From Gammaproteobacteria bacterium (lineage in GTDB: Bacteria; Pseudomonadota; Gammaproteobacteria; Enterobacterales; Alteromonadaceae): 64,000 nt of DNA. Where the stretch lies: contig JAFLDV010000014.1 in NCBI GenBank assembly GCA_017302255.1, forward strand, positions 1-64,000, read 5' to 3'. The notes below the pieces were generated by a model that saw only the letters and a list, made by a program, of their open reading frames with translations, was not told the origin of the DNA and ran no database searches. The position numbers were made by a program, and so were the translations under genes. Positions 1 to 8,775 of this stretch are shown piece by piece. Within the stretch, counting starts at the first letter, position 1. Each line of letters begins with the position of its first letter.

Positions 1-1
1 G

Positions 2-391
2 AACGAAGTAGTGTTGCACACGGACGAACGATTACTGCCAGTTCGACGCAAAGCCTGGGCTGCATGGAACTATTTACTTGGTGACAGTTCGAAAACATCG
101 GCTACGCTGAGCTACAACATGAATATTTTGCAAGGGCTACCGGAAGGTCCGACATTTGTTGTGACGTTAAACGCTACCGAGCAAATTCAGCCAGAGAAAA
201 TTTTGCGTAAATTTAGCTATGCCCATCCTGTCTACAACCACAGTACTTTGGCATCGCAGCAGCAGCGTTCATTAATTAATGGCGTCAATCGCAGTTATTT
301 TTGTGGTGCTTATTGGTACAATGGTTTTCACGAAGATGGCGTGCGCAGTGCGGTAGATGTCGCGGCGATGCTCGGAGTCCCTTTTGAATGA
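2..391 (+). CDS. FAD-dependent oxidoreductase, C-terminal part (partial)
   Basis: The open frame enters from the left edge, so only about the last 129 residues are seen and the start is outside the window. The visible segment has NEVVLHTDERLLPVRRKAWA early and YFCGAYWYNGFHEDGVRSA near the end. The second matches the C-terminal FAD-binding signature (G-x-Y-x-x-G-F-H-E-D) of the amine-oxidase-like NAD(P)/FAD proteins encoded beside DUF1365 and CFA synthase genes. The stop overlaps the next ATG (ATGA), so the three genes form a translationally coupled operon. In other gammaproteobacteria this operon is linked to modification of membrane lipid acyl chains. The exact substrate is unknown. A GTG at base 11 is internal, not a start. 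Confidence 0.85.
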   Translation, partial: NEVVLHTDERLLPVRRKAWAAWNYLLGDSSKTSATLSYNMNILQGLPEGPTFVVTLNATEQIQPEKILRKFSYAHPVYNHSTLASQQQRSLINGVNRSYFCGAYWYNGFHEDGVRSAVDVAAMLGVPFE

Positions 392-1194
392 AACCAGGCC
401 ATCAGTTACTGACAGGTGCGGTAGGTCATCGACGTTTGCAGCCAAAACCTCATGGTTTCGCCTATGACGTCGGTTACTTTTGGTTGAATTTGCATGATCT
501 GGATGCTTTACCGGCATTATCCACAAAACTAGCTGTTGATAAGTTTGCGGCTTTGAGTTTTCGGCGCCAAGATTACTTTCGGGATGTTTCCAATGCTCCT
601 GCCGATTTGCCTTCGGCAGTTGTGCAACAAGCGCAATTGCTCTTACCTTATGTGACCGAGTGCTCTGCCGAGCAACGCGAACTTTTAGCCAAGGATAGCA
701 GCGAACTGGATGTTTACATGCTAACGCCTTTGGCAAACTATGGGATGTTTTTTAGCCCATTGACCTTGTATTTTATTGGTCGGCAAGGGCAGTGGCATTG
801 GATGCTGGCGGAGGTGAGTAACACTCCATGGAACGAACGACATTATTATTTGGTTCCCATTAATGCCGAAGGTGTGACAGATTACAGCCACGCGAAAAAC
901 TTTCACGTGTCACCCTTCAATCCGATCGATATGATTTACCGTTGGAAAGTGCAATTTCTTGAAAATAAATTGCGCGTGGCTATTACTAACGTCAAAAACG
1001 ACAAGCCGGTGTTTTCTGCTTGGTTCGATTTGCAGCCACAACCGTTGAACCAGCAGAGCGTGAAAAATCACTTGATCCGCTTTCCATGGCAAAACGTACA
1101 AATTGTTATTCGGATTTACTGGCAAGCACTTCGCTTATTGCTTAAAGCAATGCCGGTTTATCGTCACCAGAAGCCAAAGGATCCTTCGCAATGA
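388..1194 (+). CDS. DUF1365 family protein
   Basis: This 268-residue protein has the DUF1365 pattern: an N-terminal VGHRRLQPKPHGFAYDVGYF segment, then NYGMFFSPLTLYF, EVSNTPWNERHYY and a KNFHVSPFNPIDMIYRW segment. The family is about 250-270 residues and nearly always lies between a FAD oxidoreductase and a cyclopropane-fatty-acyl-phospholipid synthase, as here. Its biochemical role is not established, but the context implies a step in acyl-chain modification of phospholipids. The start overlaps the upstream stop by ATGA and its own stop overlaps the next ATG the same way, which argues for coupled translation. No signal peptide or clear membrane span is visible. Confidence 0.88.
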   Translation: MKPGHQLLTGAVGHRRLQPKPHGFAYDVGYFWLNLHDLDALPALSTKLAVDKFAALSFRRQDYFRDVSNAPADLPSAVVQQAQLLLPYVTECSAEQRELLAKDSSELDVYMLTPLANYGMFFSPLTLYFIGRQGQWHWMLAEVSNTPWNERHYYLVPINAEGVTDYSHAKNFHVSPFNPIDMIYRWKVQFLENKLRVAITNVKNDKPVFSAWFDLQPQPLNQQSVKNHLIRFPWQNVQIVIRIYWQALRLLLKAMPVYRHQKPKDPSQ

Positions 1195-2435
1195 CCTATT
1201 CACTATTGCAGAGCTCAGTGTTATCAAATATGGGTGTTGTCGACAAAATCTGTCGCAAATTAGTGCTTAATTTCTTGGGAAGATTACGCCACGGTGCTAT
1301 CGAGTTAGTCGAAGACGGCGAGAAGCAGCTGTTCGGCGATGCCCAAGCTGATCTGCGTGTTAGCCTGACCGTCGTGGATGTGCAATTTTACCAAAAGATG
1401 GTTTTTGGTGGTTCAGTAGGCGCAGGTGAAGCCTTTATTGATGGCATGTGGCGTTGTGATCACCTCACAGCATTAATTCAAATCTTCGCGAGAAATTTAT
1501 TCCTACTCGATGAATTAGAGTCGGGTTGGGCACGGTTAAGTCGACCGGCGCTCAAGCTGTTGGATTGGCGCAATCGCAATACTATTCATCAGTCGAAGAA
1601 AAACATTTCAGCCCACTATGATCTGGGTAACTCGATGTATCAGCTGTTTTTAGACCCAAGCATGATGTATTCAAGCGCAGTCTATCCAACCGCTACTGCT
1701 GATTTGGCGGAAGCTCAGCAGCATAAACTTCGATTGTTGTGCGATAAGCTTCAGTTAACTCCTGAAGATCATTTACTCGAAATCGGCACCGGCTGGGGTA
1801 GTCTTGCCATTTTTGCTGCTAAAAACTATGGCTGTAAGGTGACCACCACCACAATTTCTCGCGAGCAACATGATTATGCCCAAGCGCAAATTGCCGCAGC
1901 CGGGTTAAGCGATCGTATTACTCTGTTATTCGAAGATTACCGTTTGCTGACCGGTCAATACGACAAATTGGTATCGGTTGAAATGATTGAGGCAGTTGGT
2001 CATGAGTTTTTGTCGACTTATTTTGCCAAATGCAGCGAGTTGCTGAAGCCAAACGGCTTAATGGTGTTGCAAGCGATAACAATCGCCGACCAACGTTATG
2101 ATATCTACCGTAAAGAAGTTGATTTTATTAAGAAATTTATCTTCCCAGGTGGTTGCTTGCCGTCGATGACAAGAATGACGCAAACGCTGACCAACCATAC
2201 TGATTTTGTTGTACGCCATGTCCAAGATATCGGGCTAGATTATGCGCGGACTTTAGCCGACTGGTGCAGCAACTTTATGGCAGCACGGGACGCGGTACAT
2301 CAACTTGGTTACGACGACCGCTTTGTTCGCTTGTGGCATTTCTATTTGTGCTACTGCGAAGGTGGTTTCTTAGAGCGCACGACAAGTGCGGTGCATCTAG
2401 TACTGACAAAACCAGGATTTAAACAAAAAGTATAA
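1191..2435 (+). CDS. cfa: Cyclopropane-fatty-acyl-phospholipid synthase family protein
   Basis: A 414-residue SAM-dependent methyltransferase of the CFA synthase family, which transfers a methylene group from SAM to cis double bonds of membrane phospholipid acyl chains. The substrate-side motif YDLGNSMYQLFLD lies near residue 140, the SAM-binding loop EIGTGWGSLAIFA near 197, VSVEMIEAVG near 263, and the conserved CEGGFLERT near the C terminus. Length is slightly above E. coli Cfa (382). Proteins in this DUF1365-linked operon may act on other lipid positions than classical Cfa, so the product is inferred. It is the last gene of the operon that enters from the left edge. No terminator is obvious before the next gene. 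Confidence 0.9.
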   Translation: MTYSLLQSSVLSNMGVVDKICRKLVLNFLGRLRHGAIELVEDGEKQLFGDAQADLRVSLTVVDVQFYQKMVFGGSVGAGEAFIDGMWRCDHLTALIQIFARNLFLLDELESGWARLSRPALKLLDWRNRNTIHQSKKNISAHYDLGNSMYQLFLDPSMMYSSAVYPTATADLAEAQQHKLRLLCDKLQLTPEDHLLEIGTGWGSLAIFAAKNYGCKVTTTTISREQHDYAQAQIAAAGLSDRITLLFEDYRLLTGQYDKLVSVEMIEAVGHEFLSTYFAKCSELLKPNGLMVLQAITIADQRYDIYRKEVDFIKKFIFPGGCLPSMTRMTQTLTNHTDFVVRHVQDIGLDYARTLADWCSNFMAARDAVHQLGYDDRFVRLWHFYLCYCEGGFLERTTSAVHLVLTKPGFKQKV

Positions 2436-2503
2436 GCTAGTAATTTTCCATTCTTGGTGGGGTGTGTTATAACTTTCAAAAAGTTAAGAGAAAAATTCAC
2501 CGA

Positions 2504-4954
2504 ATGACCACCTCTTCACTTGATGCTGCGAAAGGTTTAGATACCACGCAGCAGCTACTTCTAGACGAACTACAACTGGTGCAACAGCAGCGCGATACGC
2601 TGTTGCAGCAGAATGCCTACTTGCGCCATCAACAAGCACTGCTCGAACTTACCAATAGCCTCTCCTTGCAACTCAGCGTGTTGTCAGAGCCAGAGCAGGT
2701 TTTTGATTTTGTTACGCAAAAAGTGACGGAAGGCCTAGGTTTTGAAGATTGCATGATTTTCCGAGTCGATTCGGTCAGCGGTAACTTGCATCGTGTGTCT
2801 GCAGCAGGTGTCCGTCACCAAGCTGGCGACTCAGCATTGCTGTCATTATCGAGCGGCCAAGGGATCATCGGTATTTGTGCGCAAACGGCACAAACTCAGC
2901 ATGTGAATGACACTCGACTGCATCCGAATTATCTTTCAGATCAAAAAGTGGCGTTATCAGAGCTAGCGGTGCCGGTGTTAGACGGTGACAGGGTGCTCGC
3001 TGTCATCGACTGCGAAGAGACCAACGCCAATTTCTTTACCGTTGAGCATCAAGATATTCTGCAGCATGTTGCGGCAATCTTAGCAATTAGGATGCGTAAG
3101 CTTGAGGATTTAAAGAGACTTGAGCAGACCATTGCCAAGTTGGAGTACGCTGAGTTAGTACAAAAGGCATTATTTAACATTGCGTCTTTAAGCTATGACA
3201 CCCAGCATTTTGGCACCTTCTACCAACAAATCCATCAAAACGTCAGCTCGTTAATCTATGCACCAAATTTTTATATTGCGTTGTATGACGATCAAGAAGA
3301 AGTGCTACGTTTCCCATATTTCGTCGATACCACCGAACACATCAGCCCAAGTGAAGTCTATCCAAAAGAAATTCTGCAAAATAGCTTAACTGGCTATGTG
3401 TTTCGCAGTGATGCGCCATTGCTGATCCATGGTGCCAATATGGCCGACTTTGACCGTGAGCATGGTGTGACAACTTATGGCACTCCGCCAGAAAGTTGGC
3501 TTGGTGTTCCTTTTAAGTCTGGCGACGTAGTGAGCGGCGTGGTGGTAGTGCAAAGTTACGACCCAGAATTTACTTATTGTCAGCGAGATTTAGAGTTATT
3601 GGTGTTCGTTTCACAGCATATTTCTTCGGCTTTAGAGCGAGTATTTGTCCAGCAACGACTGGTGCACCAAGCGTTACATGATGCGCTGACCAATCTGCCA
3701 AACCGCATTTTATTCATGGATAGAGTCAGCCACGCTTTTAAACGTCGTCGGCGCATGCCCGATAGAATTGTCGCCATTATGTATCTGGATTTAGACCGCT
3801 TCAAAATCGTCAATGATACGCTCGGTCATAGTGTAGGTGATGAGTTTTTAATTGAGGTGGCGCGATTACTGAAAACCTGTGTGCGGCAAAACGATACGCT
3901 AGCGCGCTTGGGCGGCGATGAGTTCGCAATCCTATTGGAAGATGTGAGTTCATTAGCCGATGCGATCGAAGTAGCAGAGCGCATAGGCGAAACTTTGCAG
4001 CGGCCGGTGCAATTAATACATCATCGGCTGCAAACATCGACAAGTATCGGTATCGCGCTCGCGACTTATGAAGAGCCTGATTTAGATCAGGCCGAACTTA
4101 TTCGTCGTGCTGATATCGCTATGTATCAAGCGAAACAGGATGGCCGCGGGATCTGGCGTCAGTTTTCCAAGGCGATGGATCAAGCGACCACGCAGCATTA
4201 CCTGCTTGAAATGGAAATTGAATTGGCATTGGCCAACGAACAATTTGTATTGCATTATCAACCAGTTGTCGATTTAAAAACTGATGAAACTTTGGGCTTT
4301 GAGGCGTTGATCCGTTGGCAACACCCAGATCGTGGGCTGATTTCGCCGGGTGACTTTATTCCGCTTGCTGAAGAATTAGGCTTACTCCAACAAATTGATT
4401 TGTATGTAGTTAATGCTGCAGTGCGTCAAGCACAACTCTGGCGCGAACAACGGACATGCAATTTTTATATCAGCGTGAATATTTCTGGGCGTAGCTTCTG
4501 CGATGCTGATTTTGTGCCGCAGGTACTGGCCATTCTTGAGCTGCAGCAGTTGCCCGCTAGTTTCTTGGCAATCGAAATTACCGAGCGAGCTCTGATCGAC
4601 AATATTGCGCAAGCAAAAGCCAATATCAATTGCCTACGTAAAGCCGGGATCTCGATGTTTTTAGATGATTTTGGTACCGGTTATTCGAGTTTAAGTTATC
4701 TGCATGAGTTTAAACTTGATGTACTCAAAATAGACCGCAGTTTTATTGCTGGGATCCGTCCGCGTCTACAAGAGAATCCGGTGGTCAATACCATCATTGC
4801 ATTAGCGAAGACATTGCAACTTAAAGTAATTGCTGAAGGTATCGAAACTAGTTTGCAGCGCAAATTACTCGCTGAACTTGGTTGCGAGGCAGGTCAGGGG
4901 TTTTGGTTGGCTCGTCCACTGAGTGCAAAAGACGCTCTCGAGTGGCTGCTGTAG
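2504..4954 (+). CDS. GAF-GAF-GGDEF-EAL cyclic-di-GMP signalling protein
   Basis: An 816-residue predicted cytoplasmic c-di-GMP enzyme. A short coiled stretch is followed by two GAF-like sensor domains (about 20-180 and 200-375), a diguanylate cyclase domain with intact GGDEF at 470-474, and a phosphodiesterase domain with EAL at 600-602 and DDFGTG near 721. An inhibitory-site RxxD (RQND) sits exactly five residues before GGDEF, so product inhibition is likely. Both catalytic halves look intact, so the net direction cannot be told from sequence. I chose ATG at 2504. A GTG at 2462 in the same frame would add 14 unlikely residues. Neither start has a strong ribosome site. It is monocistronic and ends at a hairpin terminator. 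Confidence 0.92.
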   Translation: MTTSSLDAAKGLDTTQQLLLDELQLVQQQRDTLLQQNAYLRHQQALLELTNSLSLQLSVLSEPEQVFDFVTQKVTEGLGFEDCMIFRVDSVSGNLHRVSAAGVRHQAGDSALLSLSSGQGIIGICAQTAQTQHVNDTRLHPNYLSDQKVALSELAVPVLDGDRVLAVIDCEETNANFFTVEHQDILQHVAAILAIRMRKLEDLKRLEQTIAKLEYAELVQKALFNIASLSYDTQHFGTFYQQIHQNVSSLIYAPNFYIALYDDQEEVLRFPYFVDTTEHISPSEVYPKEILQNSLTGYVFRSDAPLLIHGANMADFDREHGVTTYGTPPESWLGVPFKSGDVVSGVVVVQSYDPEFTYCQRDLELLVFVSQHISSALERVFVQQRLVHQALHDALTNLPNRILFMDRVSHAFKRRRRMPDRIVAIMYLDLDRFKIVNDTLGHSVGDEFLIEVARLLKTCVRQNDTLARLGGDEFAILLEDVSSLADAIEVAERIGETLQRPVQLIHHRLQTSTSIGIALATYEEPDLDQAELIRRADIAMYQAKQDGRGIWRQFSKAMDQATTQHYLLEMEIELALANEQFVLHYQPVVDLKTDETLGFEALIRWQHPDRGLISPGDFIPLAEELGLLQQIDLYVVNAAVRQAQLWREQRTCNFYISVNISGRSFCDADFVPQVLAILELQQLPASFLAIEITERALIDNIAQAKANINCLRKAGISMFLDDFGTGYSSLSYLHEFKLDVLKIDRSFIAGIRPRLQENPVVNTIIALAKTLQLKVIAEGIETSLQRKLLAELGCEAGQGFWLARPLSAKDALEWLL

Positions 4955-5027
4955 TAAAAGCTGGCAGTAAAAGTTCTACAAGGTAATTTCTATACTGGGA
5001 AAGTTTTGCCGATCCTTCGTTTAAATG

Positions 5028-5058
5028 AAATTCGGCGGTTATCTCAACCGCCGAATTT
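5028..5058. terminator. Bidirectional hairpin terminator
   Basis: A perfect 13-bp inverted repeat (AAATTCGGCGGTT and its complement) surrounds a 5-base loop, between two converging genes. The outer A/T pairs give a short U-run on either strand. It probably ends both the c-di-GMP gene and the minus-strand CvfB-like gene. Confidence 0.8.
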
Positions 5059-5081
5059 ATCTGCACTTAGTAATTCACTTT

Positions 5082-5105
5082 GCCATTAATTTAGCCATTA
5101 ATTTA
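5082..5105. repeat. 12-bp direct tandem duplication
   Basis: The 12-mer GCCATTAATTTA is present twice in tandem just downstream of the CvfB-like gene. It looks like a slippage duplication with no evident function. Confidence 0.6.
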
Positions 5106-5124
5106 GTCGCAAAAAAGCATTCAA

Positions 5125-5952
5125 TCAGGCTTTTAACTTTATTGACTGTGGTGAGATTTCTATTTTTTGTTCTTTAAACAAAGCACCAATTGCTTGCTTG
5201 AATACCTTTTTGCTCACACCAAAAGCCGCATAAATATCTTCTGGAGAGCTTTTATCAGACAATGCTAACTCGCCGCCACTTTGTTGCAACTTTTGCAGAA
5301 TTTGTCCGGTTAAATCTAAGGTTTTACCATAGCCTGGTTTATCCAAAATCAAATCGAGCTTGCCATCTGTGCGGACTTTTTGCACATAAGCTTTGCAGCT
5401 ATAACCACGTTTTAATGGCTTAAAGATCTGATCTTTGTATAAAAGACCCCAGTGCTGATGATCGACAACTACTTTGTAACCTAAGTCTGTAGGTTCTGCG
5501 ACAATGATGTCGACTTCTTGACCAGCTTGATAATCCGGAGTGGTTTTACCAATAAATTTATCTAGTTTACTTGAAGCAACGATACGGTTGCTTTTGTCCA
5601 CCAGACAGTAAACTAGGTAACTATAGTCTTGTTGCATCGGTACATTTTGTTCTGCAAAAGGTACTAACAAATCTTTCTTTAAACCCCAGTTCAAGAAAGC
5701 GCCAACTTTGGTAGTTGCGACTACTTTCATTTGTGCAACTTGGCCAACCATTACTAATGGTTTTTCAGTGGTTGCAATTAATTGGTCTTCTGAGTCTAAA
5801 TATAAAAAAACTTCAACACTGCTGCCGATATCGGCTGTTTTTGGCACATAACGGCGTGGTAATAAAATGTCGCCCCAGCTATTGCCGTCTAAATACACGC
5901 CAAATTCAACTTGTTTCTTTACGACCAGTCGATTTAATTGACCTAAATACAT
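5125..5952 (-). CDS. CvfB/YitL-type S1 RNA-binding protein
   Basis: A 275-residue protein of the CvfB family: successive S1-like OB folds followed by a C-terminal winged-helix segment. Visible family landmarks are FGVYLDGNSWGDILLPRRYV near the N terminus, KVGAFLNWGLKKDLLVPFAEQ in the second S1 unit, HQHWGLLYKDQIF in the third, and SSPEDIYAAFGVSKKVFKQA near the end. Family members bind RNA, and in Staphylococcus CvfB affects virulence regulators. The role here is unknown. ATG at 5952 is preferred over GTG at 5958 because GGAG lies five bases before it. That ribosome site sits inside the end of the upstream yaeQ frame, so the two genes are translationally coupled. Confidence 0.85.
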   Translation of the reverse strand: MYLGQLNRLVVKKQVEFGVYLDGNSWGDILLPRRYVPKTADIGSSVEVFLYLDSEDQLIATTEKPLVMVGQVAQMKVVATTKVGAFLNWGLKKDLLVPFAEQNVPMQQDYSYLVYCLVDKSNRIVASSKLDKFIGKTTPDYQAGQEVDIIVAEPTDLGYKVVVDHQHWGLLYKDQIFKPLKRGYSCKAYVQKVRTDGKLDLILDKPGYGKTLDLTGQILQKLQQSGGELALSDKSSPEDIYAAFGVSKKVFKQAIGALFKEQKIEISPQSIKLKA

Positions 5953-5954
5953 AA

Positions 5955-6521
5955 TCACTCCAGGGTAAATAACGCAGGTTGCGACATTTTTAAAATCCGC
6001 GGGTTTAGCGCCACGGAGTGGGTAGAATCAGCAAACCACAGTTGACCTTCTTGTATGGTGCACTGTAGTTGCATAGTCCGTTGGCAAAGCGCGGCCAATG
6101 CTTGCGATTCATCTGCCGAAATAGCCACGACGGTTAAATTGGTTAACTCGTTGGCGACTTTGCTACAGTCCTTCCACTATTTATCAACGACAGTGCCGCC
6201 GTAAGCTAGCACCATACCTTGTTTAGCGCGGTGGCTCGCCCGGCGTAATAACTTGTCTTCAGGTAACCCAAGTTCAATCCATAAATCAATGTCACCGCTG
6301 TAGTCGTGCTGCCATAGATCTGGTTCAGAATCTTCGGAAATGCCTTTACCAAATTGCAGCCGTTCATGGGCGCAAAGGGCAAACGCCACCAGTCTCAGCA
6401 TCATCCGCTCAATTGTTTCTGATGGATGTTGCGCAAGCGTCAAATTATGGGTTTGATAATAATGGCGGGTCATGTCGGCAATTGCCAACTCAGTTTTATA
6501 AATCGTGGCTTTTAATGCCAT
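5955..6521 (-). pseudogene. yaeQ: yaeQ interrupted by one in-frame amber codon
   Basis: The first 114 codons give a normal YaeQ N terminus (MALKATIYK, HPSETIERMMLRLVAFAL, DIDLWIELGLPE). Codon 115 is TAG at 6179-6177. Translation of the same frame past it continues as a clean YaeQ C terminus, with VANELTNLTVVAI, CQRTMQLQCTIQEGQLWFAD and a proper TGA at 5957-5955. The total is 188 codons, against 181 residues in E. coli. In E. coli YaeQ this spot is a Trp-Trp pair (IWWQQ). Here one W follows the TAG, so a TGG-to-TAG change is the simplest cause. YaeQ has a PD-(D/E)XK nuclease-like fold of unclear function. Either the gene is freshly inactivated or the base is a sequence error. Confidence 0.85.
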
Positions 6522-6604
6522 AGTTACTCGTCCTTCACCCGCCAAAAGGGCCGGTTTATACAAAGGGCGCTAGTTTAGCGACTTTTCGCTTAAGTTGCAC
6601 GAGC

Positions 6605-6805
6605 TCAGGCATTTAACAACATCTTTGCCGGTTTTTCGGCTTGCCGACCTTGCCAAAATTTTTCATGGAAGAAATAACCGACCGTATTTACCGCGGGTTC
6701 AATTATCGCCAATAACCCACCGACCAACAGATCGCCAGTCAGCAAATAGGCAACGGTAAAAGCAATGGTGAAATGCATGGTGGCAAATGACATAGTTTTA
6801 AGCAT
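6605..6805 (-). CDS. Small DUF2061 membrane protein
   Basis: A 66-residue protein with the DUF2061 pattern: MLKTMSFATMHFTIAFTVAY, a glycine-rich turn GDLLVGGLLAIIEPAVNTVG, and YFFHEKFW. Two hydrophobic helices are expected, so it should lie in the inner membrane. The family function is unknown. ATG at 6805 is chosen because GGAG stands eight bases upstream. A longer frame beginning at 6823 has no such site. It stands alone between yaeQ and yejM on the same strand. Confidence 0.85.
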   Translation of the reverse strand: MLKTMSFATMHFTIAFTVAYLLTGDLLVGGLLAIIEPAVNTVGYFFHEKFWQGRQAEKPAKMLLNA

Positions 6806-6945
6806 GAGGACAACTCCAATCAAGACCCAGTGATCTCACTGTAGTTGCTAATTAAAATCATTTAAAATGAAATAAACTGCAAATTGCTATCGGTAAAATT
6901 GATAATTGCCAAATAGCACAAAGGCTATTCGGCGATATTATTACC

Positions 6946-8475
6946 CTAGTTTGCTGGGGTTACCGGCTTAGGCAGACGGTTCAATGCGTCAGTTAACATA
7001 GGTAAATCAGGCTTTTGCTCAAGTGGCACTAGGGTACCAGCCGACCAAACACTAAATTGACCGTCTTCATTTACCACCAGCATTTTATCTTTGCGGAAAC
7101 TAAATAATTGATGGCCAACGATATTAAGTTTCGCTTGTTGCACTGGCTGTAACAAGTTATCGCCAACCCACGGATGCGTATTTTGGCAACCAGCGTAAGC
7201 CAATAGTGTCGGCACTATGTCCAAATGTTGGCTGACTTGCGAAATTCGTTGTTGATGTAATGCAGGCCAGTAATACCAGATTTTGCTTTGGCCAACTGCA
7301 AACTGCTCACTTTGGCTATTGTTTTCAATAACCAGCATTTGTTCATCCGCAGCTCGCAGTTTCAGGCGGTTGGTAAGTTCACTACTGTCATCAGGCAGTA
7401 CCCACTGAATGGTGCTCTGTGCTTGTTTTGGCAAGCTGACTAGCCAAGGTGCACGTTGTTCAGCCAATAAACCGCTTTGGTATCCCCACAGTCCGGCAGG
7501 AAGTTGCTGCAGCCACGCTGGTGGCGCCAGCTTAGTTTGACTAGCCAATTGTGCGGTCAGCAGATTGACGGATGCAACTTGGGCATCAACAGGAGCCATG
7601 TGCTGCGGCAACTGTTTGAAGCTTTGCAATTGTAATAACTGGTTTTGTTCAGCAGTTAAGCCAGGCACAACCCAAATTTGCAGTGGTTTGATGCCGGTAG
7701 GTACTTGGCACTGCAGAGCGACTGGATGTTCGCTGACGCCAGCTTGGGCAAGCCAACCTTCGGCACCTTTGCGCGGCAGTTGCGATGGATCTAGTAATTG
7801 ATAACGAGCCAAGACAGTGCGGGCTGTCGCAGGGTAGGACAGTGGCATCGTATTATCCTGACGAGTAATGTCTTGCAAGCCGACTGCATCAGCCCAGATG
7901 TGCATCAAATGACTAAATACAAAACTACCCAAAAGCAGTGTTAGTGCAGGATGGCCAACGCCAGAGCGTTTCAGTCGTTCTACTTTTTTCCAACAGAAGT
8001 TACTGATCACCAGTTCAATCGCCAGTAATAAACTGCCAACAGTTGCGGTGATGAGAATGAAATTTCTTAGGTTGGTGATCACTTGCTGACGAAGTAAATC
8101 AACGGTTTGTTCATAAGAAGCACTGCCAGCGTGATATCCGAGGCTGTGATAGACGTAGGCGTCAAAAATTAACGCGACTAACCCTAGGGTGCTTAGCACT
8201 GCACCTATTCCCCTGACATGTTTTTGTGAAGGGAAGAGCAAACTAATGGGGAAAATCGTGATAATAAAATATAAAAAACACAGGAATGCGGTGTGACCGA
8301 TCCAATTGACTAATAAATAAATCCAGCCTGCAGCAGATGCAGGCCAAGGATCGGCAAAAAAATAACTGCCAGTAATCAGTAACGCCAACAAAACGTTAAA
8401 AAACGTGTACCAATGTCCCCATCGCAGCAGACGATCGATTTTGTTGACTAATGACAGATCCTGTTCAATCACCAT
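6946..8475 (-). CDS. yejM: YejM/PbgA-like inner membrane protein, shortened periplasmic domain
   Basis: A 509-residue protein with the DUF3413 membrane domain: five predicted spans within about the first 190 residues, starting with LLRWGHWYTFFNVLLALL. A sulfatase-like periplasmic domain follows. In E. coli YejM (586 residues) controls LPS synthesis by regulating LapB/FtsH turnover of LpxC. Here the periplasmic part is roughly 70 residues shorter. The landmark SQHLDIVPTLLAYAGC remains near residue 420, but the expected nucleophile-region motif at the start of the fold is not recognisable (only LQIWVVPGL). A purely regulatory or lipid-binding role is therefore likely. It lies two bases after yejL in the usual yejL-yejM order. 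Confidence 0.85.
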   Translation of the reverse strand: MVIEQDLSLVNKIDRLLRWGHWYTFFNVLLALLITGSYFFADPWPASAAGWIYLLVNWIGHTAFLCFLYFIITIFPISLLFPSQKHVRGIGAVLSTLGLVALIFDAYVYHSLGYHAGSASYEQTVDLLRQQVITNLRNFILITATVGSLLLAIELVISNFCWKKVERLKRSGVGHPALTLLLGSFVFSHLMHIWADAVGLQDITRQDNTMPLSYPATARTVLARYQLLDPSQLPRKGAEGWLAQAGVSEHPVALQCQVPTGIKPLQIWVVPGLTAEQNQLLQLQSFKQLPQHMAPVDAQVASVNLLTAQLASQTKLAPPAWLQQLPAGLWGYQSGLLAEQRAPWLVSLPKQAQSTIQWVLPDDSSELTNRLKLRAADEQMLVIENNSQSEQFAVGQSKIWYYWPALHQQRISQVSQHLDIVPTLLAYAGCQNTHPWVGDNLLQPVQQAKLNIVGHQLFSFRKDKMLVVNEDGQFSVWSAGTLVPLEQKPDLPMLTDALNRLPKPVTPAN

Positions 8476-8477
8476 AA

Positions 8478-8705
8478 TTAGTTAGGTCTTCCGCTACTCA
8501 CGGCATCAGCGAGTGCTTGACCAAATTGTTTGGCAACAGCTTCTTGTTGTGCGGCAGGCACATGAGTTTTAATGATGTGGCTAATGGTATTTCCCAAGCA
8601 CATCAGGCTTAATTCGGTATTTGCTTGTTGTTGGCGCAGAGTTTCCAGCAGGTGATTGACTACAGTTTCGATTTTGTCGTTTGAATACTTAGATTGAATT
8701 GGCAT
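8478..8705 (-). CDS. yejL: YejL (DUF1414) family protein
   Basis: A 75-residue soluble protein with the DUF1414 pattern: MPIQSKYSNDKIETVVNHLL at the N terminus and CLGNTISHIIKTHVP in the centre, matching the usual length of about 75. Function is unknown. It is the first gene of the yejL-yejM pair and diverges from yejK, an arrangement conserved across many gammaproteobacteria. Confidence 0.93.
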   Translation of the reverse strand: MPIQSKYSNDKIETVVNHLLETLRQQQANTELSLMCLGNTISHIIKTHVPAAQQEAVAKQFGQALADAVSSGRPN

Positions 8706-8775
8706 GAATAACTCTGAAATTAGCTGAATGAAACAGGTAGAATATTAACAGAAATCCATTTAAACAGGAAAACTT

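Noticed and set aside
517..525. Perfect DnaA box TTATCCACA
   Set aside because: It is inside the coding sequence of the DUF1365 gene, alone, and one such 9-mer is expected by chance in a window of this size.
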